Below are positions 33,445-41,695 of a DNA stretch of 55,389 bases, piece by piece. Positions within the stretch are counted from its first letter, which is position 1; each line of letters begins with the position of its first letter. The notes under the pieces are model-generated. The model searched no databases and was not told where the DNA came from. It saw only the letters and a program-made list of their open reading frames with translations. Both the position numbers and the translations under genes were made by a program. Source of the stretch: Solobacterium sp. GTDB lineage: Bacteria; Bacillota_I; Bacilli_A; Erysipelotrichales; Erysipelotrichaceae. Where the stretch lies: positions 1 through 55,389 of the forward strand of contig JAFWFE010000092.1 of assembly GCA_017512555.1 (NCBI GenBank), read 5' to 3'.

Positions 33445-33891
33445 ATGAGTTTGGACGAAGTAATTTTTCCGGCATCTTCGGAAGTTGATCCTCTTCGGGC
33501 TGCCGTATTCCTGGCAATGTCATCTTCACTGGAAGAGGAACATAAGATCATAGAAATATTAAGATCCAGAGGATGTCTCTGTGTGGCAACCATGGTCACA
33601 GGCAGTGATTCCAAAGCGTTGAGAGAAGTCAACAACAATGTCCTTGGAGCATGTCTGAATGCTGGTGTGATCGAGCGCAAACATGAACACGCGCATCCGT
33701 TGACACACGCTGTAAATGAAGCCGTTTTAGGAACTCGTTTGGATTCTTCTACCAGTCAAAACTGCCGCCTGAAAGCAGGCGTTGTACGTATAGGAAGTAA
33801 GATCGCTGTGGCGATGTTCGGAAATCTGGGATTTCACGAAATGACATCTCACACAACGATCGGGGCAGGTTATCAGATCTTAGGCGAGTAA
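33445..33891 (+). CDS. HutP-family RNA-binding regulator
   Basis: A 148-residue protein of the size of Bacillus HutP (about 150). Alignable blocks are NAGVI-x3-HEHAHPLTHAVNEAVLG (about 72-96) against the HutP block with H-A-L-Y-H, and KIAVAMFGNLG...SHTTIG (about 119-140) against the HutP C-terminal strand and loop. The three metal-binding histidines appear conserved as His84, His88 and His136. HutP binds NAG-repeat RNA when loaded with L-histidine and Mg2+ and prevents termination in the hut operon. No hut gene is present here; the neighbours are a DUF1576-type membrane protein and a nitrilase. NAG arrays lie in the operon leader and over this gene's own ribosome binding site. The ligand is unknown. 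Confidence 0.8.
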   Translation: MSLDEVIFPASSEVDPLRAAVFLAMSSSLEEEHKIIEILRSRGCLCVATMVTGSDSKALREVNNNVLGACLNAGVIERKHEHAHPLTHAVNEAVLGTRLDSSTSQNCRLKAGVVRIGSKIAVAMFGNLGFHEMTSHTTIGAGYQILGE

Positions 33892-33940
33892 CCTGAAATA
33901 ATTAAGCCAACAAACAAGATAAGAAAAGGAGATCAAAACA

Positions 33941-35026
33941 ATGGCTAAAGAAAAAGAAACACAAGTAACACCCGTAACCAAAGTCTACAAGATGAAAGAA
34001 GTACCGTTTGTCGGTGACACACTCCCTAAGTTCAGAGCTGCGGCTGTCCAGACGGCGCCGGTATTCCTGAATCGTGAAGCGACAATTGACAAAGTGGCGG
34101 TAAAAGTAAAGGAAGCGAAAGCGAACGGAGCTGACATCGTTGTCTTCTCTGAGTCCTTTATTCCGACGTTCCCGTACTGGTGCTTATTCCTGCCGCCGGT
34201 TGACATGGGACCGTTCAACCAGAGACTGTATGAAAACGCAATTGCTGTACCGTCCGCACCGTTCTACCGTTTGGCAAATATCGCCCGTGAAAACAAGGTT
34301 TATCTCTGCATCGGTATCACAGAGAAAGACAACACAACCATGGGCACAATGTGGAACTCTTCCCTGTTGTTTGACCGTGAAGGTAACCTGATCGGACATC
34401 ATCGTAAGATCATGCCTACATGGGGTGAAAAACTTGTCTGGGCTGCTGGTGATGGTTCATCCTTAACTGTACATGATACAGAACTTGGTAAGATCGGTGT
34501 TAATATCTGTGGTGAAAACGGCAACCAGCTTGGTCTGTATTCCATGGGCGCACAGGGCGAACAGGTACATATCGCTCTCTATCCTGCAACATGGCCGACA
34601 AACCGTAAGAATGGTACATACTATGACTGCTTAAGAGTACGTACATGTTCACATTCCTTCGCTTCCAAGGTATTCAGCATCTGCTGCTCCGCATGCCTCG
34701 ATGAAGACGCGATCCAGCAGCTCTCCTGCGGTGATGAAGAGACAGCAAACTGGCTCAGAAACAACTCTTATGCGACAACCATGATCACAGACTGCTATGG
34801 TCATGAGATTTCTGAAACCTTCAAGGATAACGCCGAAGGTATCGCTTATGCGGATATCGACGTATCCAAGGAAATCAACGCTAAGTGGATCCATGATTAC
34901 TATGGCGCATATCAGAGATTTGATATCTTCCAGCTGCAGCTGAATAAGGCTAAACAGACTCCGATCCATATCGTGAATGAAGGCGCGGAAGAATATATCC
35001 CTTACGAAGACATCGATTTTGAATAA
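33941..35026 (+). CDS. Nitrilase
   Basis: A 361-residue carbon-nitrogen hydrolase. The catalytic triad is visible: Glu71 in FSESFIP, Lys156 in HHRKIMPTW, and Cys190 in ICGEN. HRKIMPTWGEKLVWAAGDGSS and CGENGN place it in the true nitrilase branch, which turns nitriles into carboxylic acids and ammonia, rather than the amidase or carbamoylase branches. It has an N-terminal extension of about 28 residues before the core. A good AAAGGAGAT site precedes the ATG. It is the last gene before a strong terminator, in an apparent operon with the DUF1576-type protein and the HutP-like regulator. The natural substrate is unknown. Confidence 0.9.
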   Translation: MAKEKETQVTPVTKVYKMKEVPFVGDTLPKFRAAAVQTAPVFLNREATIDKVAVKVKEAKANGADIVVFSESFIPTFPYWCLFLPPVDMGPFNQRLYENAIAVPSAPFYRLANIARENKVYLCIGITEKDNTTMGTMWNSSLLFDREGNLIGHHRKIMPTWGEKLVWAAGDGSSLTVHDTELGKIGVNICGENGNQLGLYSMGAQGEQVHIALYPATWPTNRKNGTYYDCLRVRTCSHSFASKVFSICCSACLDEDAIQQLSCGDEETANWLRNNSYATTMITDCYGHEISETFKDNAEGIAYADIDVSKEINAKWIHDYYGAYQRFDIFQLQLNKAKQTPIHIVNEGAEEYIPYEDIDFE

Positions 35027-35045
35027 TCTATAGATTCGGATCATG

Positions 35046-35072
35046 GCCGGAGGTTATATCCTCCGGCTTTTT
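35046..35072 (+). terminator. Strong intrinsic terminator after nitrilase
   Basis: A perfect 8-bp GC-rich stem, GCCGGAGG / CCTCCGGC, with a TTATAT loop and TTTTT. Confidence 0.92.
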
Positions 35073-35101
35073 CATCAGGAATATATAGAAAGGATAGAAG
35101 T

Positions 35102-36250
35102 ATGGAATTTACAACAACTCCAAAGATCATTACAGGTAAAGGATGCCTGAAAGAATTAGGAAAATATGTACCGGACACATTGACCAGGATGCTGGTGGTC
35201 AGCGGAAAGAGTGCGGTAAGAAACGGATCTGTGGATACGATCCGGGAAGTATTAAAGGAAAAGGGAATAGAAACTGTATCCTACAGCGATATTACCGGAG
35301 AACCTACACTGGAAATGGTGGAAAACGGTCTGAAGGTATACAAGGAAGAACAGTGTGACGGCCTGATTGGTATCGGCGGCGGTTCACCGATGGATGCAAT
35401 GAAGGCAATTGCCATGCGCAGTGTATATACCGAAGAATTATCGTACTGGATGGGAAAACCAATCGACAGAGAGTTACCGTTCATGGTATGTATACCCACA
35501 ACTGCAGGTACAGGTTCGGAAGTCACGAAAGTAACGATTATCACAGATACCGTGAATGATGTTAAGATGTTATTGAGCGGACCGTCTTTACTGCCGGATG
35601 TGGCAATCGCAGATCCGGAACTGACATACAATTTACCGATGAAGGCTACCATTGCGTCCGGACTGGATGCGCTGACCCATGCGACTGAGGCGTATACTTC
35701 CCGTAAAGCACAGCCGGTCACCGATGTCTTATGTCTTGCGGCAATCAAGAAGATCTTTGTGAATCTGCCGAAGATCGTACGTGGTGAAGGCGGAGAGGAA
35801 GAACGCGCAGAGATGTTATATGCGGCAATGATCGCCGGTATGGGATTTGCGAATTCTTCTGTCACCCTGATTCACGGAATGAGCCGGCCGATCGGTGCGT
35901 TATTCCACGTAGAGCACGGAATATCCAACGCGATGTTATTGAAGGTTGGTCTGGGATATGCCAGAGACGGCGCGGTATCCAGGTTTGCGGATATGGCCAG
36001 GGAGATCGGGGCTGCAGGCGCGCAGGATAACGATGAAACAGCAGCGGATGCTTATCTGAAGGCTGTCGGTGATCTGTGCGATCTCTGCGGTGTGACGACC
36101 CTGGAAGAATACGGTCTGGATCGTGAACAATTCTTTGCGTTGATTCCGAAGATGGCGAAAGACGCAGTAATCAGCGGTTCTCCTGCCAATACGCGCAGGG
36201 AGACAAATGAAGAGATCCTGGAGGACTTATATCGTAAGCTCTGGGATTAA
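35102..36250 (+). CDS. Iron-containing alcohol dehydrogenase
   Basis: A 382-residue NAD(P)-dependent dehydrogenase of the group III type. Cofactor-binding GGGSPMD is near residue 94 and TTAGTGSEVT near 138. The metal ligands are in DALTHATEAY (about 194-203) and in HGMSRPIGALFHVEHG (about 260-275). It interconverts an alcohol and aldehyde or ketone; the substrate is not predictable. AAAGGA precedes the ATG, and it is followed 12 bp later by a D-2-hydroxyacid dehydrogenase, forming a two-gene unit. The terminator before it separates it from the nitrilase operon, though readthrough is possible. Confidence 0.92.
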   Translation: MEFTTTPKIITGKGCLKELGKYVPDTLTRMLVVSGKSAVRNGSVDTIREVLKEKGIETVSYSDITGEPTLEMVENGLKVYKEEQCDGLIGIGGGSPMDAMKAIAMRSVYTEELSYWMGKPIDRELPFMVCIPTTAGTGSEVTKVTIITDTVNDVKMLLSGPSLLPDVAIADPELTYNLPMKATIASGLDALTHATEAYTSRKAQPVTDVLCLAAIKKIFVNLPKIVRGEGGEEERAEMLYAAMIAGMGFANSSVTLIHGMSRPIGALFHVEHGISNAMLLKVGLGYARDGAVSRFADMAREIGAAGAQDNDETAADAYLKAVGDLCDLCGVTTLEEYGLDREQFFALIPKMAKDAVISGSPANTRRETNEEILEDLYRKLWD

Positions 36251-36262
36251 TCAGGAGGGAAT

Positions 36263-37228
36263 ATGAAAAAAGTAGTTTGTGTCATGGAAAATGAGTATGA
36301 GCTCAACGACCAGCAAAAAGAACAGATTCGTTATCTCTGCAGTTTATACGACTATTCCACAGTGTTCTGTGTCAAGGAAGACGCGTTTTCCCAGGTAGAA
36401 GATGCGGAGATCATCTACGGCTATGACGCAAAACTGCTGGAACACGCCTCAGAACTCAAGTGGTTCGCGTCTACCTGGGCAGGTGTGAATTCTTACCTGA
36501 AGAGTGAGTATCTGCGCGAAGATACGATCTTGACCAATGCCGGAGGATGTTTCGGAGTAACCATTTCCGAACATATGATCGCTGTACTGATCATGATGAT
36601 GCGCAGAATACCGGAGTATGAAAAGATTGTGGAGAACGGGGAATGGCGGAATGACTTCCTGATTGATACGATCTACGGTAAGACAGCGCTGGTATTAGGT
36701 ACAGGAGATATCGGCACAAGATTTGCGGAGAGATTGAAGGCATTCAAGCCGGTGAGAATCATCGGGGTCAACCGCAGCGGTGAAAAGAAGAGTGATATCT
36801 ACGATGAAGTACATCCTGTAACCGAACTGGATACGTATCTGCCGGAAGCGGATATCGTTGCCATGTCTCTGCCGGAAACACTGGAGACGCAGAATGTGTT
36901 GTCCGCAGAAAGGATCGCCTTGATGAAGGAAGGCGCATATCTGGTCAATGTCGGCAGGGGCACATCAATCGATGAGGATGCGCTGGCACAGGCATTGAAT
37001 GAGCATAAGCTGAAAGGCGCTGCCCTGGATGTCTTCCAGACAGAACCGTTACCGCTGGATGCGCCGATCCGGAATGCGGAGAATGTGCTGATCACACCGC
37101 ACTGCGCAGGTCAGATGGGTGCGGAAGTCACCAGAGATCTACACGTGAAGATGTTCCTGGAGAATCTGAAGAGATACTTCAACGGGAATGACTTGTTGAA
37201 TGTCATTGACAGAGAAAGAGGGTACTAA
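36263..37228 (+). CDS. D-isomer-specific 2-hydroxyacid dehydrogenase
   Basis: A 321-residue NAD-dependent dehydrogenase. The Rossmann motif is VLGTGDIGTRFAERL (about residues 145-159). The catalytic Arg is in VNVGRGTSID (about 230), the Glu in DVFQTEPLP (about 260) and the His in ITPHCAG (about 278). Such enzymes reduce 2-oxo acids to D-2-hydroxy acids or the reverse (glyoxylate, hydroxypyruvate, 2-oxo carboxylates). AGGAGG-type site, 12 bp after the iron alcohol dehydrogenase gene; a terminator follows. Together the pair suggests oxidation of a diol or hydroxy acid, but this is an inference. Confidence 0.92.
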   Translation: MKKVVCVMENEYELNDQQKEQIRYLCSLYDYSTVFCVKEDAFSQVEDAEIIYGYDAKLLEHASELKWFASTWAGVNSYLKSEYLREDTILTNAGGCFGVTISEHMIAVLIMMMRRIPEYEKIVENGEWRNDFLIDTIYGKTALVLGTGDIGTRFAERLKAFKPVRIIGVNRSGEKKSDIYDEVHPVTELDTYLPEADIVAMSLPETLETQNVLSAERIALMKEGAYLVNVGRGTSIDEDALAQALNEHKLKGAALDVFQTEPLPLDAPIRNAENVLITPHCAGQMGAEVTRDLHVKMFLENLKRYFNGNDLLNVIDRERGY

Positions 37229-37233
37229 AATCA

Positions 37234-37258
37234 AAGGCTGTTCAAAACAGCCTTTTTT
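37234..37258 (+). terminator. Intrinsic terminator
   Basis: AAGGCTGTT / AACAGCCTT stem with a 3-nt loop and a following T-run. Confidence 0.9.
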
Positions 37259-37320
37259 ATATATTCCAAGATAAATACAAACATACAGGGCTATAATAAT
37301 TACAGAAAAGAGGCATAGAT

Positions 37321-38151
37321 ATGAAGAAAGCAGTAACGATGCAGGATATCTCCTGTGTAGGCAAATGTTCACTGACCGTAGCACTGCCTGTGATGTCCGC
37401 AATGGGGATTGAGACAGCAGTGATACCGACAGCTGTATTATCTACACATACGATGTTCAAGGGAGTTACCTTCCATGACCTGACTGCAGAGATCATACCA
37501 ATCATGGAGCACTGGAAACGGGAAGGGTTTCACTTTGATGCGGTATATACCGGATATCTGGGATCGTTTGAACAATTGGACTGCGCAGAGATATTATTCC
37601 GGGACTTCGGACAGGATTGTGTGAAGATCGTGGATCCCTGTATGGCGGATAACGGTAAACTCTACACCGGATTTACCATGGAATTTGCGCAGGCAATGAC
37701 CAGACTCTGCGGAAAGGCAGATATCATCTGTCCGAATATGACCGAAGCATCTTTCCTGCTGGATACTCCATACAAAGAGAAATACAATGAAGAGTATGTC
37801 AGAGACGTGTTGAAGAAACTGACTGTGCTGGGATGCCGGAAAGCCGTGCTGACCGGGGTTTCCTTTGAGGAAGGTCAAGTTGGGGCATATGCGTATGACA
37901 GAGAGAATGACACATACTTCTGTTATTTTACAGAGGAAGAAAAAGAACACTTCCACGGTACCGGAGATATCTGGGCGAGTACATTGTGCGGAGCTTTGGT
38001 CAATGGAAAGAGCTTTGAGGAAGCCTGTGAAATTGCCTGTGATTATGTCAGGGAGTGTATCCATGTGACTATTCAGGAAGAGGGTCATAACCTCTACGGA
38101 GTAAACTTTGAACAGGCTATACCATACCTGTTAATGAGAATGGGACAGTAG
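37321..38151 (+). CDS. Pyridoxine/pyridoxamine kinase, PdxY-like
   Basis: A 276-residue ribokinase-fold kinase that phosphorylates vitamin B6 vitamers to the 5'-phosphates. The N-terminus has MQDISCVGKCSLTVALPVMSAMG, typical of PdxY/PdxK. VDPCMADNGKLY (about 100-111) and the active-site motif FHGTGDIWAS (about 211-220), with its catalytic Asp, are present. GAAAAGAGG precedes the ATG. Flanked by terminators on both sides, it is monocistronic. A related hydroxymethylpyrimidine kinase function is possible but less likely. Confidence 0.88.
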   Translation: MKKAVTMQDISCVGKCSLTVALPVMSAMGIETAVIPTAVLSTHTMFKGVTFHDLTAEIIPIMEHWKREGFHFDAVYTGYLGSFEQLDCAEILFRDFGQDCVKIVDPCMADNGKLYTGFTMEFAQAMTRLCGKADIICPNMTEASFLLDTPYKEKYNEEYVRDVLKKLTVLGCRKAVLTGVSFEEGQVGAYAYDRENDTYFCYFTEEEKEHFHGTGDIWASTLCGALVNGKSFEEACEIACDYVRECIHVTIQEEGHNLYGVNFEQAIPYLLMRMGQ

Positions 38152-38156
38152 AAAAC

Positions 38157-38180
38157 AACCTGCAGAGATGCAGGTTCTTT
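38157..38180. terminator. Intrinsic terminator between convergent genes
   Basis: An 8-bp perfect stem, AACCTGCA / TGCAGGTT, with a GAGA loop. It is followed by CTTTC on the plus strand and by TTTTC on the minus strand. Confidence 0.8.
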
Positions 38181-38208
38181 CGTAATTCAAATGAATTGCC
38201 AGCCAGGG

Positions 38209-38697
38209 TTATTTCGTTACTTTCAGTGCCTGTTTAGCGAAACGTTCACCGTATACCGTAAACAGATCTTTGAACGCTTCTGTATCCGGGCTTACTTCTA
38301 CCGGTCCGAAGTGGATGACAGGCATACCCCAGGAGCCTCCTCCGGAGTAAATCATCATGCCTTTGACTAACAGTGTTTCTGCCATTCTTAACATGGTCAC
38401 ATCCGCACCACCGTGGATAAACTGTTCTGTCGCAAAGACACCGGCTAACTTACCCGCAAACGGATACTGTCTTGTCTGGTTGAGCAGGAAGTTGTACATT
38501 TCCGCAGTCGGTCCGGCAGCGTATGTCGGTGAACCAAACACAAACGCGTCACTGGCTTTCGCGAATTCTTCATCAATTTCCGTGATGTTGAATGCCTTGG
38601 CTTCAACACCTTCTACTGTCGTCATACCGTCGACGATGTACTGTGCCATGGTAGCTGTGTTGTTGGTTCTGGAATCATAGAATACAGTAATTTTCAT
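38209..38697 (-). CDS. Flavodoxin-family protein (WrbA-like FMN protein)
   Basis: A 162-residue FMN-binding flavodoxin-fold protein. The phosphate-binding loop is DSRTNNTATMA (8-18), followed by VFGSPTYAAGPTAEM (about 53-67) and the third loop ATEQFIHGGAD with SGGGSWGM. It is likely an NAD(P)H-dependent quinone or flavin reductase, or an electron carrier. An AGGAGG site precedes the ATG. A divergent or tandem partner is not obvious; the lipoprotein gene upstream (28 bp away, same strand) may be co-transcribed with it. Confidence 0.85.
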   Translation of the reverse strand: MKITVFYDSRTNNTATMAQYIVDGMTTVEGVEAKAFNITEIDEEFAKASDAFVFGSPTYAAGPTAEMYNFLLNQTRQYPFAGKLAGVFATEQFIHGGADVTMLRMAETLLVKGMMIYSGGGSWGMPVIHFGPVEVSPDTEAFKDLFTVYGERFAKQALKVTK

Positions 38698-38725
38698 GTA
38701 GTTACCTCCTAATACTTATATTGTA

Positions 38726-39847
38726 CTACTGTAAGATAAATACATCTCCGATTAGTGACATACAAAGATCATTCATCAGAGTCAATGTCTGTCCGCCGTC
38801 GTATTTAAATGTGATCAATGTCACATCACCGCCCGCAAATCCCTTCATGGAAGCCGCATCTGTTACATGGCAGAGATATGCGTCTGCGCTGATCTCATAC
38901 CACCCGGAGTACTGTCCCATGTTGGAGAAACAGTTTTCCGTGAGGACAAATGTCCCATCCGGGAAGAGTTCCAGTTTCGGTTCCAGACCTTCAGGTACAC
39001 CCCATTTGGGATCCGGAGTATAGATCCAGGTCGTAGTTACAGCCGCAGGATCTGTATATCCCGCAGGAATCGTACCACTGATGGTGAAGACATCTCCGGA
39101 CTTGGAAGACTGGATATCCTTACGCAGAATCAGTGTATCTTCGTCATAGACTTCCATTTCAAAGTTGTATACCGGTTCTCCTTTTTTATTCTCCGGTACA
39201 TAGTCAAAGTTACTGAACATCAGGTAATAACCTTCCTGCCCGTATACACCGTTGATTTCTATGGCACCCATACCCTCAACTTCAGTAAAGGTGAACGTAC
39301 CATCCGCAAACAGTTTTAAGAAAGACTTACCAAAGGGATTCTCCTGACTCGCGTTGTAGTACGCAAAGTCTTCCGGTTCCGCGGTTGGCGCTGCGGACGG
39401 TGCTGGTGTTGGGGACGGTGTAACGATGTTGATGACCGGTTTTTCCGAGGGCTGCGCGCTTGGTTTCGGGGCAGGTGTATATTCCGTGGAGAACAGATCT
39501 TCGGGATTGGATCCGGCCAGTGTGGTCTTTAGCACAAGTGTCTTTTCATCCTTCTGTTCAAAGATGATCTTCTTCTCTCCCGCAGTCAAGGTGATGACAT
39601 CTTTACTGATTGTCCAGGATCCGGAGATCTCGTCTGTGCCGTCCGCGTGCTGATCTTCCAGGACGAAAGTACCATCCTTGCCGAACCACACTTTGGCAGG
39701 TTCAGACTGAACAACATCCGCAGTTGTATTCCAGAAGGTTTCTCCGGCAATTCCGGGAGTTTCCGTGTTTTCCTGCTTGTTTGTACATCCTGTGTAGAAA
39801 CAGAGAAGTAAGGCAATACTGAGCAGGGCAGATAACTTGATTCTCAT
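38726..39847 (-). CDS. Lipoprotein with beta-rich repeated domain, unknown
   Basis: A 373-residue lipoprotein. The signal peptide ends in the lipobox FYTGC (Cys20). A first beta-rich unit covers about residues 30-120, then comes a Pro/Ser/Ala-rich linker (TPSPTPAPSAAP, about 140-155). Two further related beta units follow, each carrying DGTF-(T/V)-(F/L). A DGTF unit also occurs in the first segment, so the protein looks like three copies of a small lipocalin-like module. No enzyme motif. The start at 39847 follows AAGGAGG; an upstream in-frame ATG at 39880 falls in a palindrome. I do not know its function. Confidence 0.75.
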   Translation of the reverse strand: MRIKLSALLSIALLLCFYTGCTNKQENTETPGIAGETFWNTTADVVQSEPAKVWFGKDGTFVLEDQHADGTDEISGSWTISKDVITLTAGEKKIIFEQKDEKTLVLKTTLAGSNPEDLFSTEYTPAPKPSAQPSEKPVINIVTPSPTPAPSAAPTAEPEDFAYYNASQENPFGKSFLKLFADGTFTFTEVEGMGAIEINGVYGQEGYYLMFSNFDYVPENKKGEPVYNFEMEVYDEDTLILRKDIQSSKSGDVFTISGTIPAGYTDPAAVTTTWIYTPDPKWGVPEGLEPKLELFPDGTFVLTENCFSNMGQYSGWYEISADAYLCHVTDAASMKGFAGGDVTLITFKYDGGQTLTLMNDLCMSLIGDVFILQ

Positions 39848-39863
39848 GGGCAGGATCCTCCTT

Positions 39864-39878
39864 GGAAGGATATCTTCC
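39864..39878. repeat. Palindrome GGAAG-GATAT-CTTCC upstream of lipoprotein gene
   Basis: A perfect 5-bp inverted repeat, 17 bp upstream of the lipoprotein start at 39847. It closely resembles the element at 9298-9313 upstream of the other minus-strand lipoprotein gene. Confidence 0.45.
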
Positions 39879-39972
39879 ATACAAATTAATCATAACATAA
39901 ACGGACAGGTGTCCGCAGAATAGCTAAGGATATACATGCTATAATGATGTACAGAGTAGTGAGGATGAAACC

Positions 39973-40401
39973 ATGTTAAGAGATGTTGTGATAGACTATT
40001 ATCTTCCCAAGGAAGGTACCCGCTGCAACTGTGCGGAAGCGATGATCAACGCCGCAAACACATACTACAATCTGAATTTACCGGAAGACGCGTTATCGGC
40101 GGCGTGTTGCTACGGCGGAGGCTGCGGACATGATGAACTGTGCGGAGGTGTTTCCGGTGCACTGATCGTTTTAGGCATGCTTTATGCGAATGGTGCCAGA
40201 GCTGCGGATTCTCCGAAGGTGAATATAGTGCGCCAGGAGTTCTTTGACCGTTTTGATGAGGTATATCCATCTGCGCGGTGCGGATTCTTACGTCCGACTT
40301 TTTCTGTTCCGGAGAGAAGATGTGAGAGTATTCTGAACGTCTGCGCAGATATTCTGGAAGAAGTAATCAGTAAACACGAGGTTGTCCGTAAGGATGCGTA
40401 A
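39973..40401 (+). CDS. C_GCAxxG_C_C-family redox-type protein
   Basis: A 142-residue cysteine-rich protein. The motif signature is visible: RCNCAEAM near residue 20, CCYGGGCGHDELCGGVSGALIVLG near 45-67, then RCGFLRP and RCESILNVCADILEE. Proteins of this family are thought to be redox-active or metal-binding; no reaction is established as far as I know. It has a GAGGATG-type site before the ATG and overlaps the following lipoprotein gene by 8 bp, so the two are coupled. Confidence 0.82.
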   Translation: MLRDVVIDYYLPKEGTRCNCAEAMINAANTYYNLNLPEDALSAACCYGGGCGHDELCGGVSGALIVLGMLYANGARAADSPKVNIVRQEFFDRFDEVYPSARCGFLRPTFSVPERRCESILNVCADILEEVISKHEVVRKDA

Positions 40402-41596
40402 GCGTAATCCTCTTCTGAAAATCTTATCTGCAGTATGTCTTGTGATCTTTACGGGAACTCTGTCCGGCTGTGTCAAGGATAAAGCTCATTACGAGGCGGT
40501 ACAGAAGAAAGCCTTGTCCTATTACAGGAAGAAGTATAACGACCGTAAGGTCACGATCACAGAGAGTTATAAAGCCGGGAATTCCGGCCTTTTCGGATAT
40601 GTCGGAGTAAAAGACAGGGCGTATGATATGAGTGACGGATATTCGGTCTATTGGAATGAGGATGAACAGACATTTGCGGATAACCGGCAGGCAGAGGAGA
40701 TTGCGGCAGCGTTTGAGACAGAGATTATGGGGCCGGCAATCGCAGAATTAGATGTGCCGGTAAGTTATTCCGCATACTATCTGAACCGGACGAATATGGA
40801 TTCCTATGATGAATGTGTATATCAGACTTACTTTGATGGAGATCTGCGTAAATTCCTGCAGGAAGAAAAGCCCAGGTTGTCTGACCTGATAGTTGAACTG
40901 GAAGAGAATGACTCCGTGGATATTGAAGGAAAGATCACCGGATTCTATGATACCCTGAGTACCTGGGTAAAAGGACTTGCGACAGTCAACGTACTGCGGA
41001 AAGATGCCGGATTTGTCCCGGGAAATACTGAACTTGTCTACAGGTGGATCAAGGATCCGGAGATGGCTGTACAGGCACAGTTTGTCCTGGGAAATGAGAT
41101 CCAGTGGTATCGCCAGGTATACATTGAAGTGTTTGACGGTGTATACGTAATGAGTGATAAAATGAATCTGACTTTGAGTGAAGGAGATATCGTCTTTGAG
41201 GAAGCCGGCACATGCGAACAGTTACAGGTACTTCTGGATGAGGCGTACTACTCTATGCCGGTAGATGCGGAACAAAATAAAAACGGCGGATATATGGTTC
41301 ATGATCAGCGTCATGAGAAACGTGTAGTACTGGATGATCCCTCCGCTCCTCTGTATCGTCTGAAAATCTCTGACAAAGTACAGGAGTTTATGAAGGAGGA
41401 TGGACGGCTTCCGGCATATATGTACACGGAGAGAGAAGACGCCTTACCGTTGATGATCTACCCAGGATATGGGAATCTGAGGATCAGCGTATACAAGGTG
41501 TATGGCACAAAAGACACGGGTACACAGTATGAATCGCTGACCGTGGATGATCTGTTTTACTTTGGTACACATCACCTGGTCGGACTGGATGAATAA
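40394..41596 (+). CDS. Lipoprotein, unknown function
   Basis: A 400-residue lipoprotein. The basic N-terminus (RKRNPLLK) and hydrophobic segment end in the lipobox LSGC (about Cys26). The mature protein is rich in Tyr, Asp and Glu with a KVTITESYKAG segment near the start, and no domain I can name. The ATG at 40394 is preferred over the TTG at 40382 because it begins the signal peptide; it overlaps the stop codon of the C_GCAxxG_C_C gene, suggesting coupled expression and perhaps a joint redox role at the cell surface. Confidence 0.75.
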   Translation: MRKRNPLLKILSAVCLVIFTGTLSGCVKDKAHYEAVQKKALSYYRKKYNDRKVTITESYKAGNSGLFGYVGVKDRAYDMSDGYSVYWNEDEQTFADNRQAEEIAAAFETEIMGPAIAELDVPVSYSAYYLNRTNMDSYDECVYQTYFDGDLRKFLQEEKPRLSDLIVELEENDSVDIEGKITGFYDTLSTWVKGLATVNVLRKDAGFVPGNTELVYRWIKDPEMAVQAQFVLGNEIQWYRQVYIEVFDGVYVMSDKMNLTLSEGDIVFEEAGTCEQLQVLLDEAYYSMPVDAEQNKNGGYMVHDQRHEKRVVLDDPSAPLYRLKISDKVQEFMKEDGRLPAYMYTEREDALPLMIYPGYGNLRISVYKVYGTKDTGTQYESLTVDDLFYFGTHHLVGLDE

Positions 41597-41638
41597 TCCT
41601 GCAATATCATATCTATATAAACTCTGGAACTAATACAA

Positions 41639-41689
41639 ACCTCTGCTTTACAAATCACGGTGATTACAAATGAATGAGAAAGCAGAGGT
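41639..41689 (+). promoter_or_regulatory. RNA hairpin enclosing the ribosome binding site of prpF-like gene
   Basis: ACCTCTGCTTT (41639-41649) pairs perfectly over 11 bp with AAAGCAGAGGT (41679-41689). The right arm contains the Shine-Dalgarno GAGG for the ATG at 41696. The 29-nt loop holds a smaller hairpin (AATCA / TGATT, 41653-41665). TTTT follows, so it could act as a terminator or as a translation-blocking switch. No known riboswitch class is recognised. Confidence 0.6.
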
Positions 41690-41695
41690 TTTAAG

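Noticed and set aside
33892..33940. A third NAG array before the nitrilase
   Set aside because: AG dinucleotides occur, but at 5-nt and 12-nt steps, not the 7-nt period of the two arrays upstream.
35281..35865. 194-codon minus-strand frame
   Set aside because: It lies antisense within the iron alcohol dehydrogenase gene, whose motifs are all present on the plus strand.
35102..38151. Alcohol dehydrogenase, hydroxyacid dehydrogenase and PdxY-like kinase as part of the NAG-controlled operon
   Set aside because: Strong terminators at 35046-35072 and 37234-37258 separate them, and none has a NAG array in its leader.
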